A stretch of 64,000 nucleotides of DNA from RAM1 sp041905405 (GCA_041905405.1 JAYRLC010000004.1:62001-126000); one strand, 5' to 3'; positions 1 through 9,280 are shown, counted from the first letter of the stretch. The notes: a model not told the origin generated them from the letters alone. Numbers and translations: made by a program.

Positions 1-1
1 C

Positions 2-1339
2 ACCGCCACGAATGCCACCACGGGCAGCACCGTCACCGTGACGCTGAACGAGGGCTTCCTGGCCCGCCGCAACGGGCTGGACTGGGTTTTCGCGGTGCTG
101 GCCATTGCCGGCGGCCTGTTCGCGCTGTCGCGCTACGGCGCCTACATGGACATCTACGAAAAGGCCATCCTGCTGGGTGCGATCCCGTCCGTGATCTGGC
201 TGGGCTGGTTCTGGCGTCCCCTGCGTGCGCTGATGGCCGGCGTGGCCGCGCTGTCGCTGCTGGCCATCTGGGCCTACCAGGGTAGCCTGGCGCGCGCGGA
301 CGAGGTGTTCTGGCTCAAGTACTTCCTGTCCAGCCAGTCGGCCATCCTGTGGATGAGCATGCTGTTTTTCATGAGCACGCTGTTCTACTGGGGCGGCATG
401 TTCGCCCGCGGGCAGGGCCCCACGCTGGAGCTGCTGGGCTCGCGCCTGGCCTGGACCGCGGTGGTCATGGCGCTGATCGGCACCATGGTGCGCTGGTACG
501 AAAGCTACCTGATCGGCCCGGACATCGGCCACATCCCCGTGAGCAACCTGTACGAAGTGTTCGTGCTGTTCTGCTGGATGACGGCACTGTTCTACCTCTA
601 CTTCGAGGCGCAGTACCGCACGCGCGCCCTGGGCGCATTCGTGATGCTGGTGGTCAGCGCCGCGGTGGGCTTCCTGCTGTGGTACACGGTCGTGCGTGAA
701 GCGCACGAGATCCAGCCGCTGGTGCCCGCGCTCAAGAGCTGGTGGATGAAGCTGCACGTGCCGGCCAACTTCGTGGGCTACGGCACCTTTGCCCTGGCTG
801 CCATGGTGGCGTTCGCTTACCTCATCAAGCAGCAGGCTACCGAGACGCGGTGGTACAAACTCGCGCCGCTGTGGCTGCTGGGCGTGGTGCTGTGCTTCGA
901 ACCCATCGTGTTCCGCAGCAAATCGGTTGACGGAGGCAGCAGCTACTGGATCGTGTATTTCGGCATTTCGGCGCTGATCGTGGCGGGCATCCTGGCCGCG
1001 CGCCGGCGCATCGCCGAGCGCCTGCCGTCGTTCGAGGTGCTGGACGACGTGATGTACAAGGCCATCGCGGTGGGCTTTGCGTTCTTCACCATCGCCACCG
1101 TGCTGGGCGCGCTGTGGGCCGCCGAAGCCTGGGGCGGCTACTGGAGCTGGGACCCCAAGGAAACCTGGGCGCTGATCGTCTGGCTCAACTACGCCGCCTG
1201 GTTGCACATGCGGCTGATGAAGGGGCTGCGGGGTGCCGTGTCGGCCTGGTGGGCGCTCGTCGGCCTGGCAGTGACCACCTTCGCGTTTCTGGGCGTGAAC
1301 ATGTTCCTGTCGGGGCTTCACAGCTACGGCAACCTGTGA
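2..1339 (+). CDS. ccsB: Cytochrome c biogenesis protein CcsB/ResC (system II), 5' end outside window
   Basis: This is the membrane haem-handling subunit of the system II cytochrome c maturation machinery, which works with ResB to deliver haem to apocytochromes at the periplasmic face. The product is very hydrophobic with many membrane helices. It carries the tryptophan-rich haem-binding WWD motif (GGYWSWDPKETW, around residue 365 counted from the GTG at 38). Conserved histidines follow from HVPANF, HMRLMK and the C-terminal GLHSYGN. The frame is open to base 2 and the encoded TATNATTGSTVTVTLNEGF reads like the normal N-terminus, so the true start probably lies upstream and GTG 38 is only an internal candidate. 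The resB partner is expected just outside the left edge. The naming of ResC homologues (CcsA or CcsB) varies between databases. Confidence 0.93.
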   Translation, partial: TATNATTGSTVTVTLNEGFLARRNGLDWVFAVLAIAGGLFALSRYGAYMDIYEKAILLGAIPSVIWLGWFWRPLRALMAGVAALSLLAIWAYQGSLARADEVFWLKYFLSSQSAILWMSMLFFMSTLFYWGGMFARGQGPTLELLGSRLAWTAVVMALIGTMVRWYESYLIGPDIGHIPVSNLYEVFVLFCWMTALFYLYFEAQYRTRALGAFVMLVVSAAVGFLLWYTVVREAHEIQPLVPALKSWWMKLHVPANFVGYGTFALAAMVAFAYLIKQQATETRWYKLAPLWLLGVVLCFEPIVFRSKSVDGGSSYWIVYFGISALIVAGILAARRRIAERLPSFEVLDDVMYKAIAVGFAFFTIATVLGALWAAEAWGGYWSWDPKETWALIVWLNYAAWLHMRLMKGLRGAVSAWWALVGLAVTTFAFLGVNMFLSGLHSYGNL

Positions 1340-1417
1340 CCCTGACGCCGCAGGGGGCTGAATCCCTGTAAGAAGCGCGTGCGTAGAGTGACCAATGCCC
1401 ATCACAAGGAACACACC

Positions 1418-2413
1418 ATGCTGATCAGAACCCACGACAACGGCTTCAACCACCCCGTGCCCAGCGAGATCACGCCGCGCGCGGTGCATGCCGGGCGGCG
1501 CGACGTGATGAAACTGCTGGCTGGCGGTGCGGCTGGCGCTGCGTTGGCCAGCTGGGCATCGCGCGAAGCCCTGGCCCAGACCCCGCGTCCCGGAAAGCTG
1601 GCGGCGCTCCAGGGTGGCAAGACATCGGTGTCCGGCGCCGTGGTGATGGAAAAGACGACCGACTACAAGGACGCCAGCACCTACAACAACTACTACGAGT
1701 TCGGCACCGACAAGTCCGATCCGGCCAGAAATGCCCACACGCTCAAGACCACGCCCTGGACCGTGGAGGTCGAGGGCCTGGTGAAAAAGCCCGGCAAATA
1801 CACGCTGGAAGACCTGCTCAAGCTCAGCGCCCAGGAAGAGCGCATCTACCGCATGCGCTGTGTCGAGGGCTGGTCGATGGTGATTCCCTGGGTAGGCTAT
1901 TCGCTGGGGGAACTGATCAAACGCGTGGAGCCGCTGGGCAATGCGAAATTTGTGGAGTTCCACACATTGGCTGACCCCAAGACCATGCCCTTCGTGGGCT
2001 CCCGCGTACTGGAATGGCCCTATGTCGAAGGCCTGCGCCTGGACGAGGCCATGCATCCGCTTGCGCTACTGACCTTCGGCATGTACGGCGAGGTGCTGCC
2101 CGCCCAGAACGGCGCGCCCGTGCGCCTGGTGGTGCCCTGGAAGTACGGTTTCAAGAACGGCAAGAGCATCGTGAAGATCCGCTTTACAGAGAAAGAGCCG
2201 CGCACCGCATGGAACAAGGCCGCGCCCCAGGAATACGGCTTCTATTCCAACGTGAACCCCAACGTGGACCATCCGCGCTGGTCGCAGGCGACCGAGCGGC
2301 GCATCGGCGAGGACGGCCTGTTTGCCAAGAAGCGCAAGACGCTGATGTTCAACGGCTATGAGCCGCAGGTCGGCCAGCTGTACGCGGGCATGGACCTGAA
2401 GAAGTTCTACTGA
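1418..2413 (+). CDS. msrP: Protein-methionine-sulfoxide reductase catalytic subunit MsrP (YedY)
   Basis: This periplasmic molybdopterin enzyme reduces methionine sulfoxide in oxidised envelope proteins, using electrons supplied by MsrQ. The 331-residue product opens with a twin-arginine signal (GRRDVMKLLAGG, Arg27-Arg28, then a hydrophobic stretch and an Ala-rich cleavage region), so it is exported folded by Tat. Cys148 in YRMRCVEGW is the expected Mo ligand. I chose ATG 1418 because AAGGA lies 8-12 bases upstream; a GTG at 1379 would add 13 residues of poor N-terminal character. Its TGA overlaps the msrQ start by one base, which indicates translational coupling. The tatABC genes needed for export are also in this window. 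Confidence 0.95.
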   Translation: MLIRTHDNGFNHPVPSEITPRAVHAGRRDVMKLLAGGAAGAALASWASREALAQTPRPGKLAALQGGKTSVSGAVVMEKTTDYKDASTYNNYYEFGTDKSDPARNAHTLKTTPWTVEVEGLVKKPGKYTLEDLLKLSAQEERIYRMRCVEGWSMVIPWVGYSLGELIKRVEPLGNAKFVEFHTLADPKTMPFVGSRVLEWPYVEGLRLDEAMHPLALLTFGMYGEVLPAQNGAPVRLVVPWKYGFKNGKSIVKIRFTEKEPRTAWNKAAPQEYGFYSNVNPNVDHPRWSQATERRIGEDGLFAKKRKTLMFNGYEPQVGQLYAGMDLKKFY

Positions 2414-3027
2414 TGCAGCCGCTGGGCCGGGTGCTCTTGCACCCCCTGGCCAAGCCGGCCGTGTTCGTTGCCAGTCTGCTGCCGTTTGCCTGGCTCTTCT
2501 ACGGTGCCCTCACTAACAACCTGGGCGCCAATCCGGCAGAGCATCTGATCCGCTCCACGGGTGAATGGGCTTTGCGCTTCCTGTGCATCGTGCTCGCGGT
2601 CACGCCGCTTCGCGTGGTGTCGAACACGCCAGCTCTGGCGCGATTGCGGCGCATGCTGGGGGTGTTCATGTATTTCTATGCCGCGCTGCACCTGCTGAGT
2701 TACGGCTGGTTTGACATGGGCTTCGACCTGGGTGATATCGCCCGGGACATTGCCAAGCGGCCATTCATCCTGGTGGGGTTCGCGGCGTTCGTCCTGCTCA
2801 CGCCGCTGGCCGCCACTTCTTTCAACCGCGCCATCAAGGCGATGGGCGCCCGGCGCTGGCAGGCGCTGCACCGGCTGGTGTATGTCGTGGCGGGCCTTGG
2901 CATCCTGCATTTCTTCTGGATGCGCGCGGGCAAGAACAATTTTGCCGAGGTGGCGGTGTATGCGGCCATCCTGGGCGTTTTGCTGGGCTGGCGGCTGGTG
3001 CGCCGCCTGCGCGCACGCAAGCCCTAG
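2413..3027 (+). CDS. msrQ: MsrQ haem-binding membrane subunit (YedZ)
   Basis: This is the inner-membrane b-type haem partner of MsrP, which passes electrons from the respiratory chain to the periplasmic reductase. The 204-residue protein has the six-helix ferric-reductase-like transmembrane fold. Haem-ligand histidines are visible in YAALHLLSYGWF and WQALHRLVYVVAGLGILHF. The start codon overlaps the msrP stop by one base (TGATG), so the two are co-translated. The gene ends convergently with lysA, and the last four bases overlap the lysA 3' end on the other strand. Confidence 0.93.
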   Translation: MQPLGRVLLHPLAKPAVFVASLLPFAWLFYGALTNNLGANPAEHLIRSTGEWALRFLCIVLAVTPLRVVSNTPALARLRRMLGVFMYFYAALHLLSYGWFDMGFDLGDIARDIAKRPFILVGFAAFVLLTPLAATSFNRAIKAMGARRWQALHRLVYVVAGLGILHFFWMRAGKNNFAEVAVYAAILGVLLGWRLVRRLRARKP

Positions 3028-4301
3028 GAAACCAGCCGTTCGCCGCGAATCTGGTCGGCGGTCGTTTCCCGCTCGCGGATGAGGTGCGCGCGGCTGCCGT
3101 CCACCAGCACTTCGGCGGCGCGCCCGCGCGTGTTGTAGTTGCTGGACATGCTCATGCAGTAGGCACCGGCTGACAGCACGGCCATCAGGTCGCCGGGCTG
3201 CGCGTTCAGGCTGCGGTCACGGCCGATCCAGTCGCCGCTTTCGCACACGGGGCCCACCACGTCGTAGGTGGTAGGCGGACCGCCGCGCAGCGACACCGGC
3301 TCGATGGCATGGAACGCCTGGTACATGGCCGGTCGCGGCAGGTCGTTCATGGCCGCGTCGATGATGCAGAAGTTCTTCTGCTCGCCGGGCTTGAGGTACA
3401 GCACCTCGGTCAGGCACACGCCAGCATTGCCCACCAGCGAGCGGCCGGGCTCGATCATGAATTGCCGGTCGCCGAAGCCGCGCGCGTCCAGCCGCGCGAA
3501 CAGGCTGGCCCACAGCGCATCGGCCTGTGGCGGTGTATCACCGTTGTAGTTGATGCCCAGGCCGCCGCCGAAGTCAATGTGGTGGATGGGAATGCCCGCG
3601 GTCTCGATCGCCTCGACCAGATCCAGCACGCGGTCCATGGCGTCCAGGTACGGCGTGTCGTCGGTGATCTGCGAGCCGATATGGCAGTCGATGCCCACGA
3701 CCTTCAGGCCCGGTAGTGAAGCCGCGCGCCGGTAGGTGTCCAGTGTGCGCTCGTGCGCGACGCCGAACTTGTTGCCCTTCAGGCCAGTAGAGATGTAGGG
3801 ATGGGTCTTGGGGTCTACATTGGGGTTGACGCGGATGCTCACGGGCGCGGTCTTGCCGACGGCCGTGGCGACTTCGCTGAGCACTTCGAGCTCGGCTTCG
3901 CTTTCGACGTTAAAGCAGCCGATGCCCGCCTCCAGCGCGCGGCGCATTTCAGCGCGTGTCTTGCCCACGCCCGAGAAGATCACGTCGGCCGCCTTGCCGC
4001 CTGCTGCCAGCACGCGGTCCAGTTCGCCACCGGAAACGATGTCGAAGCCGCAGCCGGCCTGCGCGAACACCTGCAGCACCGCCAGCGACGAGTTGGCCTT
4101 CATGGCGTAGCAGATTCTGGCCTTGCGGCCCGCCAAGCCGCGCTGGTAGGCGGCCAGCGCCGACAGCATGGATGCGCGTGAATACACGAACAGGGGCGTG
4201 CCATGGGCGCGGGCCAGATCGGCCAGGGACACGTCTTCGATGTGGAGATCATTGCCGCGCCGCGCAATGTGCGGGTGGCCGGGCAGGGGAGCGTGGGTCA
4301 T
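3024..4301 (-). CDS. lysA: Diaminopimelate decarboxylase
   Basis: This PLP enzyme decarboxylates meso-diaminopimelate to L-lysine, the last step of lysine synthesis. The 425-residue alanine-racemase-type fold shows the PLP lysine in CYAMKANS (Lys68), the glycine-rich phosphate-binding loop DFGGGLGINY, the IEPGRSLVGNAG segment, and the CESGDW active-site cysteine motif near the C-terminus. ATG 4301 is preferred over an upstream TTG at 4313 because the protein then begins like other family members. lptM lies 14 bases upstream on the same strand, so the two form an lptM-lysA pair, a common arrangement in proteobacteria. Confidence 0.95.
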   Translation of the reverse strand: MTHAPLPGHPHIARRGNDLHIEDVSLADLARAHGTPLFVYSRASMLSALAAYQRGLAGRKARICYAMKANSSLAVLQVFAQAGCGFDIVSGGELDRVLAAGGKAADVIFSGVGKTRAEMRRALEAGIGCFNVESEAELEVLSEVATAVGKTAPVSIRVNPNVDPKTHPYISTGLKGNKFGVAHERTLDTYRRAASLPGLKVVGIDCHIGSQITDDTPYLDAMDRVLDLVEAIETAGIPIHHIDFGGGLGINYNGDTPPQADALWASLFARLDARGFGDRQFMIEPGRSLVGNAGVCLTEVLYLKPGEQKNFCIIDAAMNDLPRPAMYQAFHAIEPVSLRGGPPTTYDVVGPVCESGDWIGRDRSLNAQPGDLMAVLSAGAYCMSMSSNYNTRGRAAEVLVDGSRAHLIRERETTADQIRGERLVS

Positions 4302-4315
4302 GGGATGGGGCAATG

Positions 4316-4540
4316 TCAGCGCACGGGGCCGCTGGCGGGAACGACGGGTGCGGCGGCCGGCGGCGTCGTGGTGCCGGCGGGGCGCAGTGTTTCGGGCAGG
4401 GTGGCGCGGTTGGCGGCGGCCGGTGTCGTGGGCAGGTACAGGTCGCCCTTCTGGCCGCAGCCACCCAGCACAACCGCAGCCGCAGCAAGGGCAAGCAGCC
4501 AGCGGCGCCGGCTGTCTAGAATCGTTGGGAGAAGCTTCAT
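4316..4540 (-). CDS. lptM: LPS translocon maturation chaperone LptM (YifL-type small lipoprotein)
   Basis: This is a 74-residue lipoprotein. The signal peptide is basic then hydrophobic (RRRWLLALAAAAVVL) and ends in the lipobox LGGC with the acylated cysteine at residue 28. It is followed at once by the family signature CGQKGDLYLP, then a proline/alanine-rich low-complexity tail. LptM family members help assemble the LptD/LptE outer-membrane LPS translocon. The start is the ATG complementary to 4538-4540; the longer frame upstream runs through cyaY and is not real. Its start codon is only 15 bases from that of the divergent cyaY, so any promoter must lie inside cyaY. Confidence 0.85.
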   Translation of the reverse strand: MKLLPTILDSRRRWLLALAAAAVVLGGCGQKGDLYLPTTPAAANRATLPETLRPAGTTTPPAAAPVVPASGPVR

Positions 4541-4555
4541 GTAGACGAAATTGTA

Positions 4556-4888
4556 ATGACCGACCCCGAGTTCATGGACCGCGCCGAGGCGCTGCTGCAG
4601 GGCATAGAGCTGTCGTGCGACCGCCTCAACGACGAGACCGACGCCGACATCGACAACCAGCGCACGGGCGGCATGATCACGCTGGCCTTTCGCAACGGCA
4701 GCCAGATCATCGTCAACCTGCAAAAGCCCCTGCACGAGGTCTGGATGGCCGCGCGCGCCGGGGGCTTTCACTACAAGTTCGACGGCACGCAATGGATGGA
4801 CACCAAAGGCAACGGCGAGTTCTTTCAGAACCTCACGCGCTATGCGAGCGAGCAGGGCGGTGCGCCTTTGGCATTCCGCGCAGCCTGA
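4556..4888 (+). CDS. cyaY: Iron donor protein CyaY (frataxin)
   Basis: This 110-residue bacterial frataxin regulates or donates iron during Fe-S cluster assembly by IscS/IscU. The N-terminal acidic iron-binding helix (MTDPEFMDRAEALL) and the following acidic stretch DETDADIDNQ are visible, as are the conserved beta-sheet motifs LAFRNGSQIIVNLQ and EVWMAARAGGFHYKFDG. It is divergent from lptM with 15 bases between start codons and convergent with mrcA. It has no recognisable Fe-S partner gene next to it. Confidence 0.94.
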   Translation: MTDPEFMDRAEALLQGIELSCDRLNDETDADIDNQRTGGMITLAFRNGSQIIVNLQKPLHEVWMAARAGGFHYKFDGTQWMDTKGNGEFFQNLTRYASEQGGAPLAFRAA

Positions 4889-4912
4889 CGCAGTGCGCGC
4901 CGACCGCAGGCG

Positions 4913-7315
4913 TCAGTTGCGGAACAGATCCAGGATGCTCTTCTTCTCGTCCGCCGGCGGCAGCGGCTGCTTGACCGGCTGACCGTCGGGATTGACCGAA
5001 GTCTTGTCTTCCAGCCCCAGGCTGCTGACGCCGGAGCCGCGGGCGTATTCGTCGTAATACCACTCGCCGCCCACGTTGATGACCCCTTCGGGGGCCTGGA
5101 TCTCGGCCACGGGCACGCCCTTGAGCGCCGTTTCCATGAAGCTGATCCACACCGGCAGGCTCACGCCGCCGCCGGTTTCCCGGTCGCCCAGCGATCGGGG
5201 CGTGTCATAGCCCATCCACACCACGGCTGCCAGGGTCGGTTGGTAACCCGCGAACCACGTGTCGATGGCATCGTTGGTGGTGCCGGTTTTGCCGTACAGG
5301 TCCGTGCGTTTGAGCGTGGCCTGCGCGCGCGCGGCGGTGCCTGAGCGAGCCACCTCCTGCAGCAGCCGGCTCATGATGAAGGCGTTGCGTGCATCCACTG
5401 CGCGGGCCGCTTCGCTTTGAAGAGGGGGCTGGCTTTCCACCAGTACCTTGCCTTTTTGATCGGTGACCTTGGTGACCAGCCAGGGGTTCACGCGATAGCC
5501 GCCATTGGCGAACACGGCATACGCGGTCGCCATTTGCATGGGCGTGACGGAACCCGCGCCCAGCGCCATCGTGAGGTAGGGCGGGTGCTTGTCGGCCTCA
5601 AAGCCGAAGCGGGTGATCCATTCCTGCGCGTTCTGCGTGCCCACGGCCTGCAGCACGCGGATGGACACCATGTTTTTGGACTTGGCCAGCGCCGTGTGCA
5701 GCGGCATGGGTCCTTCAAACTTGCCGTCAAAGTTCTTGGGTTCCCACGGCTGGCCGCCGGTGACGCCCGCGTCGAAGAACAGCGGTGAGTCGTTGACGAT
5801 GGTGGAGGGTGTGAAACCCTTCTCCAGCGCGGCCGAGTAGATGAAGGGCTTGAAGCTGGAGCCCGGCTGTCGCCAGGCCTGCGTGGCGTGGTTGAACTTG
5901 TTCTTGTTGAAGTCAAAGCCGCCCACCATCGCGCGCAGGGCGCCGTCGCGCGGGTCCAGCGCCACAAAGGCGCCTTCCACTTCCGGCAACTGTGTGATCT
6001 CCCATGTATTCTTGGGGGTCTTGACCACGCGGATCACCGCACCGCGGCGGATCTTTATCTTGGGCGGCGCCTTGTCCGACAGGCCCGACTGCGCCGGACG
6101 AAGTCCGTCGCCGGTGATTTCCACAGCCTCGCTGTTCTGGCGCACGGCGGAAATCTTCTTGGGGTCGGCCGAAAGCACCACGGCCGCCATGACGTCGCCG
6201 TTGTCGGGGTGGTCGTTCAGTGCGTCGTCGATCGCGTCGTCCTGCTCCTTCGGATCGGCTGGCAGGTCGACGAACTTCTCGGGACCGCGGTAGATCTGGC
6301 GGCGCTCGTAGTCCATGATGCCCCGGCGAAGGGCCTTGTACGCAGCTTCCTGGTCCGTGGACTTGATCGTGGTGACGACGTTCAGGCCCCGCGTATAGGT
6401 TTCGTCGCCGTACTGCGAATGCACCAGTTGGCGCACGGTTTCCGCGACGAACTCGGCGTGCACCCGCATGCTGCCGGGGTTGGACCGCACGGCAAGCTCT
6501 TCCTTCTTGGCGGCTTCGGCCTGTTCGGCCGTGATGAAGCCGTTTTCCTGCATGCGCTCGATGATGTAGAGCTGGCGGGCGCGGGCACGGCGGGGATTGC
6601 TGATGGGGTTGTAGGCCGACGGGGCCTTGGGCAGGCCGGCCAGCATGGCGGCCTCGGCGATGCTGATGTCTTTCAGAGGCTTGCCGAAATAAGCCTCCGA
6701 TGCGGCCGCGAAACCGTATGCCCGGTTGCCAAGGAAGATCTGGTTCATGTAGATCTCAAGGATCTGGTCCTTGGTCAGCAGGTGTTCCAGCTTGAAGGTC
6801 AGCAGGATTTCGTAGATCTTGCGGGTGTAGGTCTTCTCGGACGACAGATAGACGTTGCGCGCCACCTGCATGGTGATGGTGGAGGCGCCCTGGCTCTTGA
6901 GCCGCCCCACGTTGGCCAGACCGGCCCGGATGACCCCCAGGTAGTCCACGCCGCCGTGGGAATAGAACCGCGAATCCTCGATGGCCAAGACGGCGTCTTT
7001 CATCACCTTGGGGATCTGGGCGATCGGCGTCAGGTTGCGCCTTTCTTCCCCAAATTCGCCCAGCAGAACGCCATCGGACGAAAAAACCCGAAGCGGCAGC
7101 TTGGGCCGGTAGTCGGACAGGTCGGAAATGTCCGGCAGGTTCGGATACGCGACGGCCAATGCCACCGCCACCAGCATCGCCACGGACAAGGCGCCAGCCA
7201 GCAGCAGGCCCCCGCCCCACATGAGGATGCGAAGACCCCAGACCATCCAGAGGGGACGGACGGGGGCCGAAGCGCCGGGCCCGCCGGGCTCGTTCGTTGA
7301 AGGAGAAGAGGGCAT
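4913..7315 (-). CDS. mrcA: Penicillin-binding protein 1A (class A bifunctional transglycosylase/transpeptidase)
   Basis: This 800-residue enzyme polymerises glycan strands from lipid II and cross-links the peptides in the periplasm. After a short cytoplasmic tail there is one membrane anchor (about residues 25-56). The GT51 domain carries the catalytic Glu113 in AIEDSRFYSHGG. The transpeptidase domain shows SSFK (about residue 485), SKN (in ALAKSKNMVS) and KTGTT (about residue 675), all three penicillin-binding motifs. The region between the domains is the usual PBP1A insertion. It is divergent from the pil operon, an arrangement seen widely in proteobacteria, and convergent with cyaY. Confidence 0.96.
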   Translation of the reverse strand: MPSSPSTNEPGGPGASAPVRPLWMVWGLRILMWGGGLLLAGALSVAMLVAVALAVAYPNLPDISDLSDYRPKLPLRVFSSDGVLLGEFGEERRNLTPIAQIPKVMKDAVLAIEDSRFYSHGGVDYLGVIRAGLANVGRLKSQGASTITMQVARNVYLSSEKTYTRKIYEILLTFKLEHLLTKDQILEIYMNQIFLGNRAYGFAAASEAYFGKPLKDISIAEAAMLAGLPKAPSAYNPISNPRRARARQLYIIERMQENGFITAEQAEAAKKEELAVRSNPGSMRVHAEFVAETVRQLVHSQYGDETYTRGLNVVTTIKSTDQEAAYKALRRGIMDYERRQIYRGPEKFVDLPADPKEQDDAIDDALNDHPDNGDVMAAVVLSADPKKISAVRQNSEAVEITGDGLRPAQSGLSDKAPPKIKIRRGAVIRVVKTPKNTWEITQLPEVEGAFVALDPRDGALRAMVGGFDFNKNKFNHATQAWRQPGSSFKPFIYSAALEKGFTPSTIVNDSPLFFDAGVTGGQPWEPKNFDGKFEGPMPLHTALAKSKNMVSIRVLQAVGTQNAQEWITRFGFEADKHPPYLTMALGAGSVTPMQMATAYAVFANGGYRVNPWLVTKVTDQKGKVLVESQPPLQSEAARAVDARNAFIMSRLLQEVARSGTAARAQATLKRTDLYGKTGTTNDAIDTWFAGYQPTLAAVVWMGYDTPRSLGDRETGGGVSLPVWISFMETALKGVPVAEIQAPEGVINVGGEWYYDEYARGSGVSSLGLEDKTSVNPDGQPVKQPLPPADEKKSILDLFRN

Positions 7316-7487
7316 TGAAATCCGCGTAAGGTCTTGAAGGCATTATAGAAATCGGCATGCCAGTGCCTGGATGCGACCTCGGGCCGCCAGAAACAGCCTC
7401 TCCAGCCGCCTGTGAATGCCCTGCCCGACTGCACTTGAGCCGTCAGTTTTTGACAACGGCCCGGAAGGCTCGAAACGGAAAAATCCT

Positions 7488-7516
7488 TTGCCGGACAAGG
7501 ATGTTACTGCTAGCAT
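7488..7516 (+). promoter_or_regulatory. Predicted sigma-70 promoter for pilMNOPQ
   Basis: TTGCCG (7488-7493) and TAGCAT (7511-7516) are separated by 17 bases, and a TG dinucleotide sits one base before the -10 (extended -10). It lies 58 bases upstream of the pilM start, in the 258-base mrcA/pilM divergent region, the longest non-coding stretch in the window. This is a pattern match only; a TTGACA at 7450-7455 without a good -10 is an alternative. Confidence 0.4.
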
Positions 7517-7573
7517 TGAAGTGAATTCTTAAGTTTGTTACACCTGTTTCGGGGTCAATTTCAGGGGACTGCC

Positions 7574-8653
7574 TTGATCGCTTTGGGGTCTTTGTTTAGC
7601 CGCCAACCCGCACCGCTGCTGGGTTTGGACATCAGCTCGTCCAGCGTCAAGCTGGTGGAGCTGGGCCGTGACAAGGCCGGCAATCTCGTGCTTGAACGCT
7701 GCGCGATCGAACCGCTGGAGCGCGGCTGGATCACGGACGGCAATGTCGAAAAATTCGACGAGGTGGCCGAAGCCATGCGCCGTCTGGTCAAGAAGAGCGG
7801 GACCAAGACCAAAAATGTGGCGATGGCCTTGCCGCCGTCGGCCGTTATCACCAAGAAAATCATCCTGCCCGGTGGTCTGACCGAACAGGAGCTGGAAGTC
7901 CAGGTTGAAACCGAGGCCAACCAGTACATTCCCTTCTCTCTGGATGAAGTGAGCCTGGACTTCTGCGTGATCGGACCGAGCACCACGTCCGTGGGCGACG
8001 TTGAGGTGCTGATTGCCGCCTCGCGCAAGGAAAAGGTGCAGGACCGTCAGGGCCTGGCCGAAGCCGCAGGGCTCAAGCCCGTCATCATTGATGTGGAGTC
8101 TTACTCATCGCGGCTGGCGGCGGGCCGTCTGATCGAGGCATTGCCGAACAAGGGCGTTGACACCATGGTGGCGCTGTTCGAGGTGGGAGCCTTCACCACG
8201 AGCATGCAGGTCATCCTCAACGACGACGTACTGTACGACCGTGACCAGGCCTTCGGCGGCGCGCAGCTGACGCAGCTAATCGTGCGGCAATACGGCTTCT
8301 CGGCCGAAGAGGCGGAATCCAAGAAGCGCAACGGCGATTTGCCCGAAGACTACGAAAGCGGTGTGCTCAAGCCTTTCGTGGAAAGCATGGCGCAGGAAGT
8401 GGCGCGGGCGCTGCAGTTCTTCTTTACCAGCACGCCGCATAACAAGGTCGACTACATCCTGCTGGCCGGCGGCTCGGCGGCGTTGCCCGGCCTGACCGAA
8501 GCCGTGACCCAGCAAACTTCGTTTGCCTGCACACTGGCGGATCCTTTCGAGGGGATGCAGATCGGTGCCGGCGTGCGCGAAAAGAAAATGCGCCGTGAAG
8601 CACCGTCCTACCTGACGTCTTGCGGGCTGGCGATGCGGAGGTTCCTGCAGTGA
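7574..8653 (+). CDS. pilM: Type IV pilus assembly protein PilM
   Basis: PilM is an actin-like cytoplasmic ATPase-fold protein that docks the PilN tail and links the inner-membrane alignment complex to the pilus motor. The 359-residue product has the nucleotide-binding LGLDISSSSVKLVELG segment, followed by the conserved stretch LPPSAVITKKIILPGG and a late LAGGSAALPGL phosphate loop. I chose TTG 7574 because AGGGGA lies 5 bases upstream and the protein then begins MIALGSLFSR, the usual PilM start; a frame opening at 7535 is open but lacks these. It overlaps pilN by four bases. Confidence 0.95.
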   Translation: MIALGSLFSRQPAPLLGLDISSSSVKLVELGRDKAGNLVLERCAIEPLERGWITDGNVEKFDEVAEAMRRLVKKSGTKTKNVAMALPPSAVITKKIILPGGLTEQELEVQVETEANQYIPFSLDEVSLDFCVIGPSTTSVGDVEVLIAASRKEKVQDRQGLAEAAGLKPVIIDVESYSSRLAAGRLIEALPNKGVDTMVALFEVGAFTTSMQVILNDDVLYDRDQAFGGAQLTQLIVRQYGFSAEEAESKKRNGDLPEDYESGVLKPFVESMAQEVARALQFFFTSTPHNKVDYILLAGGSAALPGLTEAVTQQTSFACTLADPFEGMQIGAGVREKKMRREAPSYLTSCGLAMRRFLQ

Positions 8654-9276
8654 TCCTCATCAACCTGCTGCCGCACCGTGAAGCGGCACGCAAGCGCAAG
8701 CGCGAATTTTTCTATGCCACGCTGGGCGTTTCCGCCGTGATCGGCGGGGTCATTGCGGGCGTCATTTTTCTGTGGTTCCAGGCACAGATTTCGCAGCAGC
8801 AGAGCCAGAACGCATTTCTTCAAAACGAAATCAAGCGCCTGGAAGGCCAGATCAAGGATATTGCCACGCTGCAATCCGAGATCGCTGCGCTGCGCGCGCG
8901 GCAGCAGGCCGTGGAGGATTTGCAGTCCGACCGTAATCTGCCGGTGCATCTGCTCAATGAGCTCGTACGGCAACTTCCTGACGGCGTGTACATCGCCTCC
9001 ATGAAGCAGGTGAACCAAACCGTCACCATTCAGGGTGTTGCCCAGTCCAATGAGCGAGTTTCCGAACTGTTGCGCAATCTGGCCAACAACAGCGAGTGGC
9101 TCAAACGTCCCGAACTGGTGGAGATTGTGGCCGGAACTGTGGCGCTGAGCCCGCGGGAGCAGCGGCGCGTGGCCAACTTCAATATCCGCGTACAGCTGAT
9201 GCGCGCGTCGGAAGTCAAGAGCGGGGCTGCCGCGCCCGCGGCTTCAGGCGCGGCCTCGGCACCGGCAAAGAGCTGA
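8650..9276 (+). CDS. pilN: Type IV pilus assembly protein PilN
   Basis: PilN is a bitopic inner-membrane protein that binds PilM with its cytoplasmic N-terminal motif and pairs with PilO in the periplasm. The 208-residue protein starts (GTG) with the conserved INLLPHREAARKRKR, followed by one transmembrane helix (about residues 24-44), a coiled coil and an alpha/beta ferredoxin-like domain. An Ala/Ser-rich tail ends the protein. GTG 8650 overlaps the pilM stop as GTGA; an upstream in-frame start at 8620 would bury the INLLP motif. Confidence 0.93.
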   Translation: MILINLLPHREAARKRKREFFYATLGVSAVIGGVIAGVIFLWFQAQISQQQSQNAFLQNEIKRLEGQIKDIATLQSEIAALRARQQAVEDLQSDRNLPVHLLNELVRQLPDGVYIASMKQVNQTVTIQGVAQSNERVSELLRNLANNSEWLKRPELVEIVAGTVALSPREQRRVANFNIRVQLMRASEVKSGAAAPAASGAASAPAKS

Positions 9277-9280
9277 CATC

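Noticed and set aside
4885..4916. Inverted repeat CTGACGC/GCGTCAG at the cyaY-mrcA convergent junction
   Set aside because: The stem is short, the loop is long, and no T-run follows on either strand; not called as a terminator.
5888..7300. 470-codon open frame opposite mrcA
   Set aside because: It is antisense to a clear penicillin-binding protein gene and its translation is low complexity.
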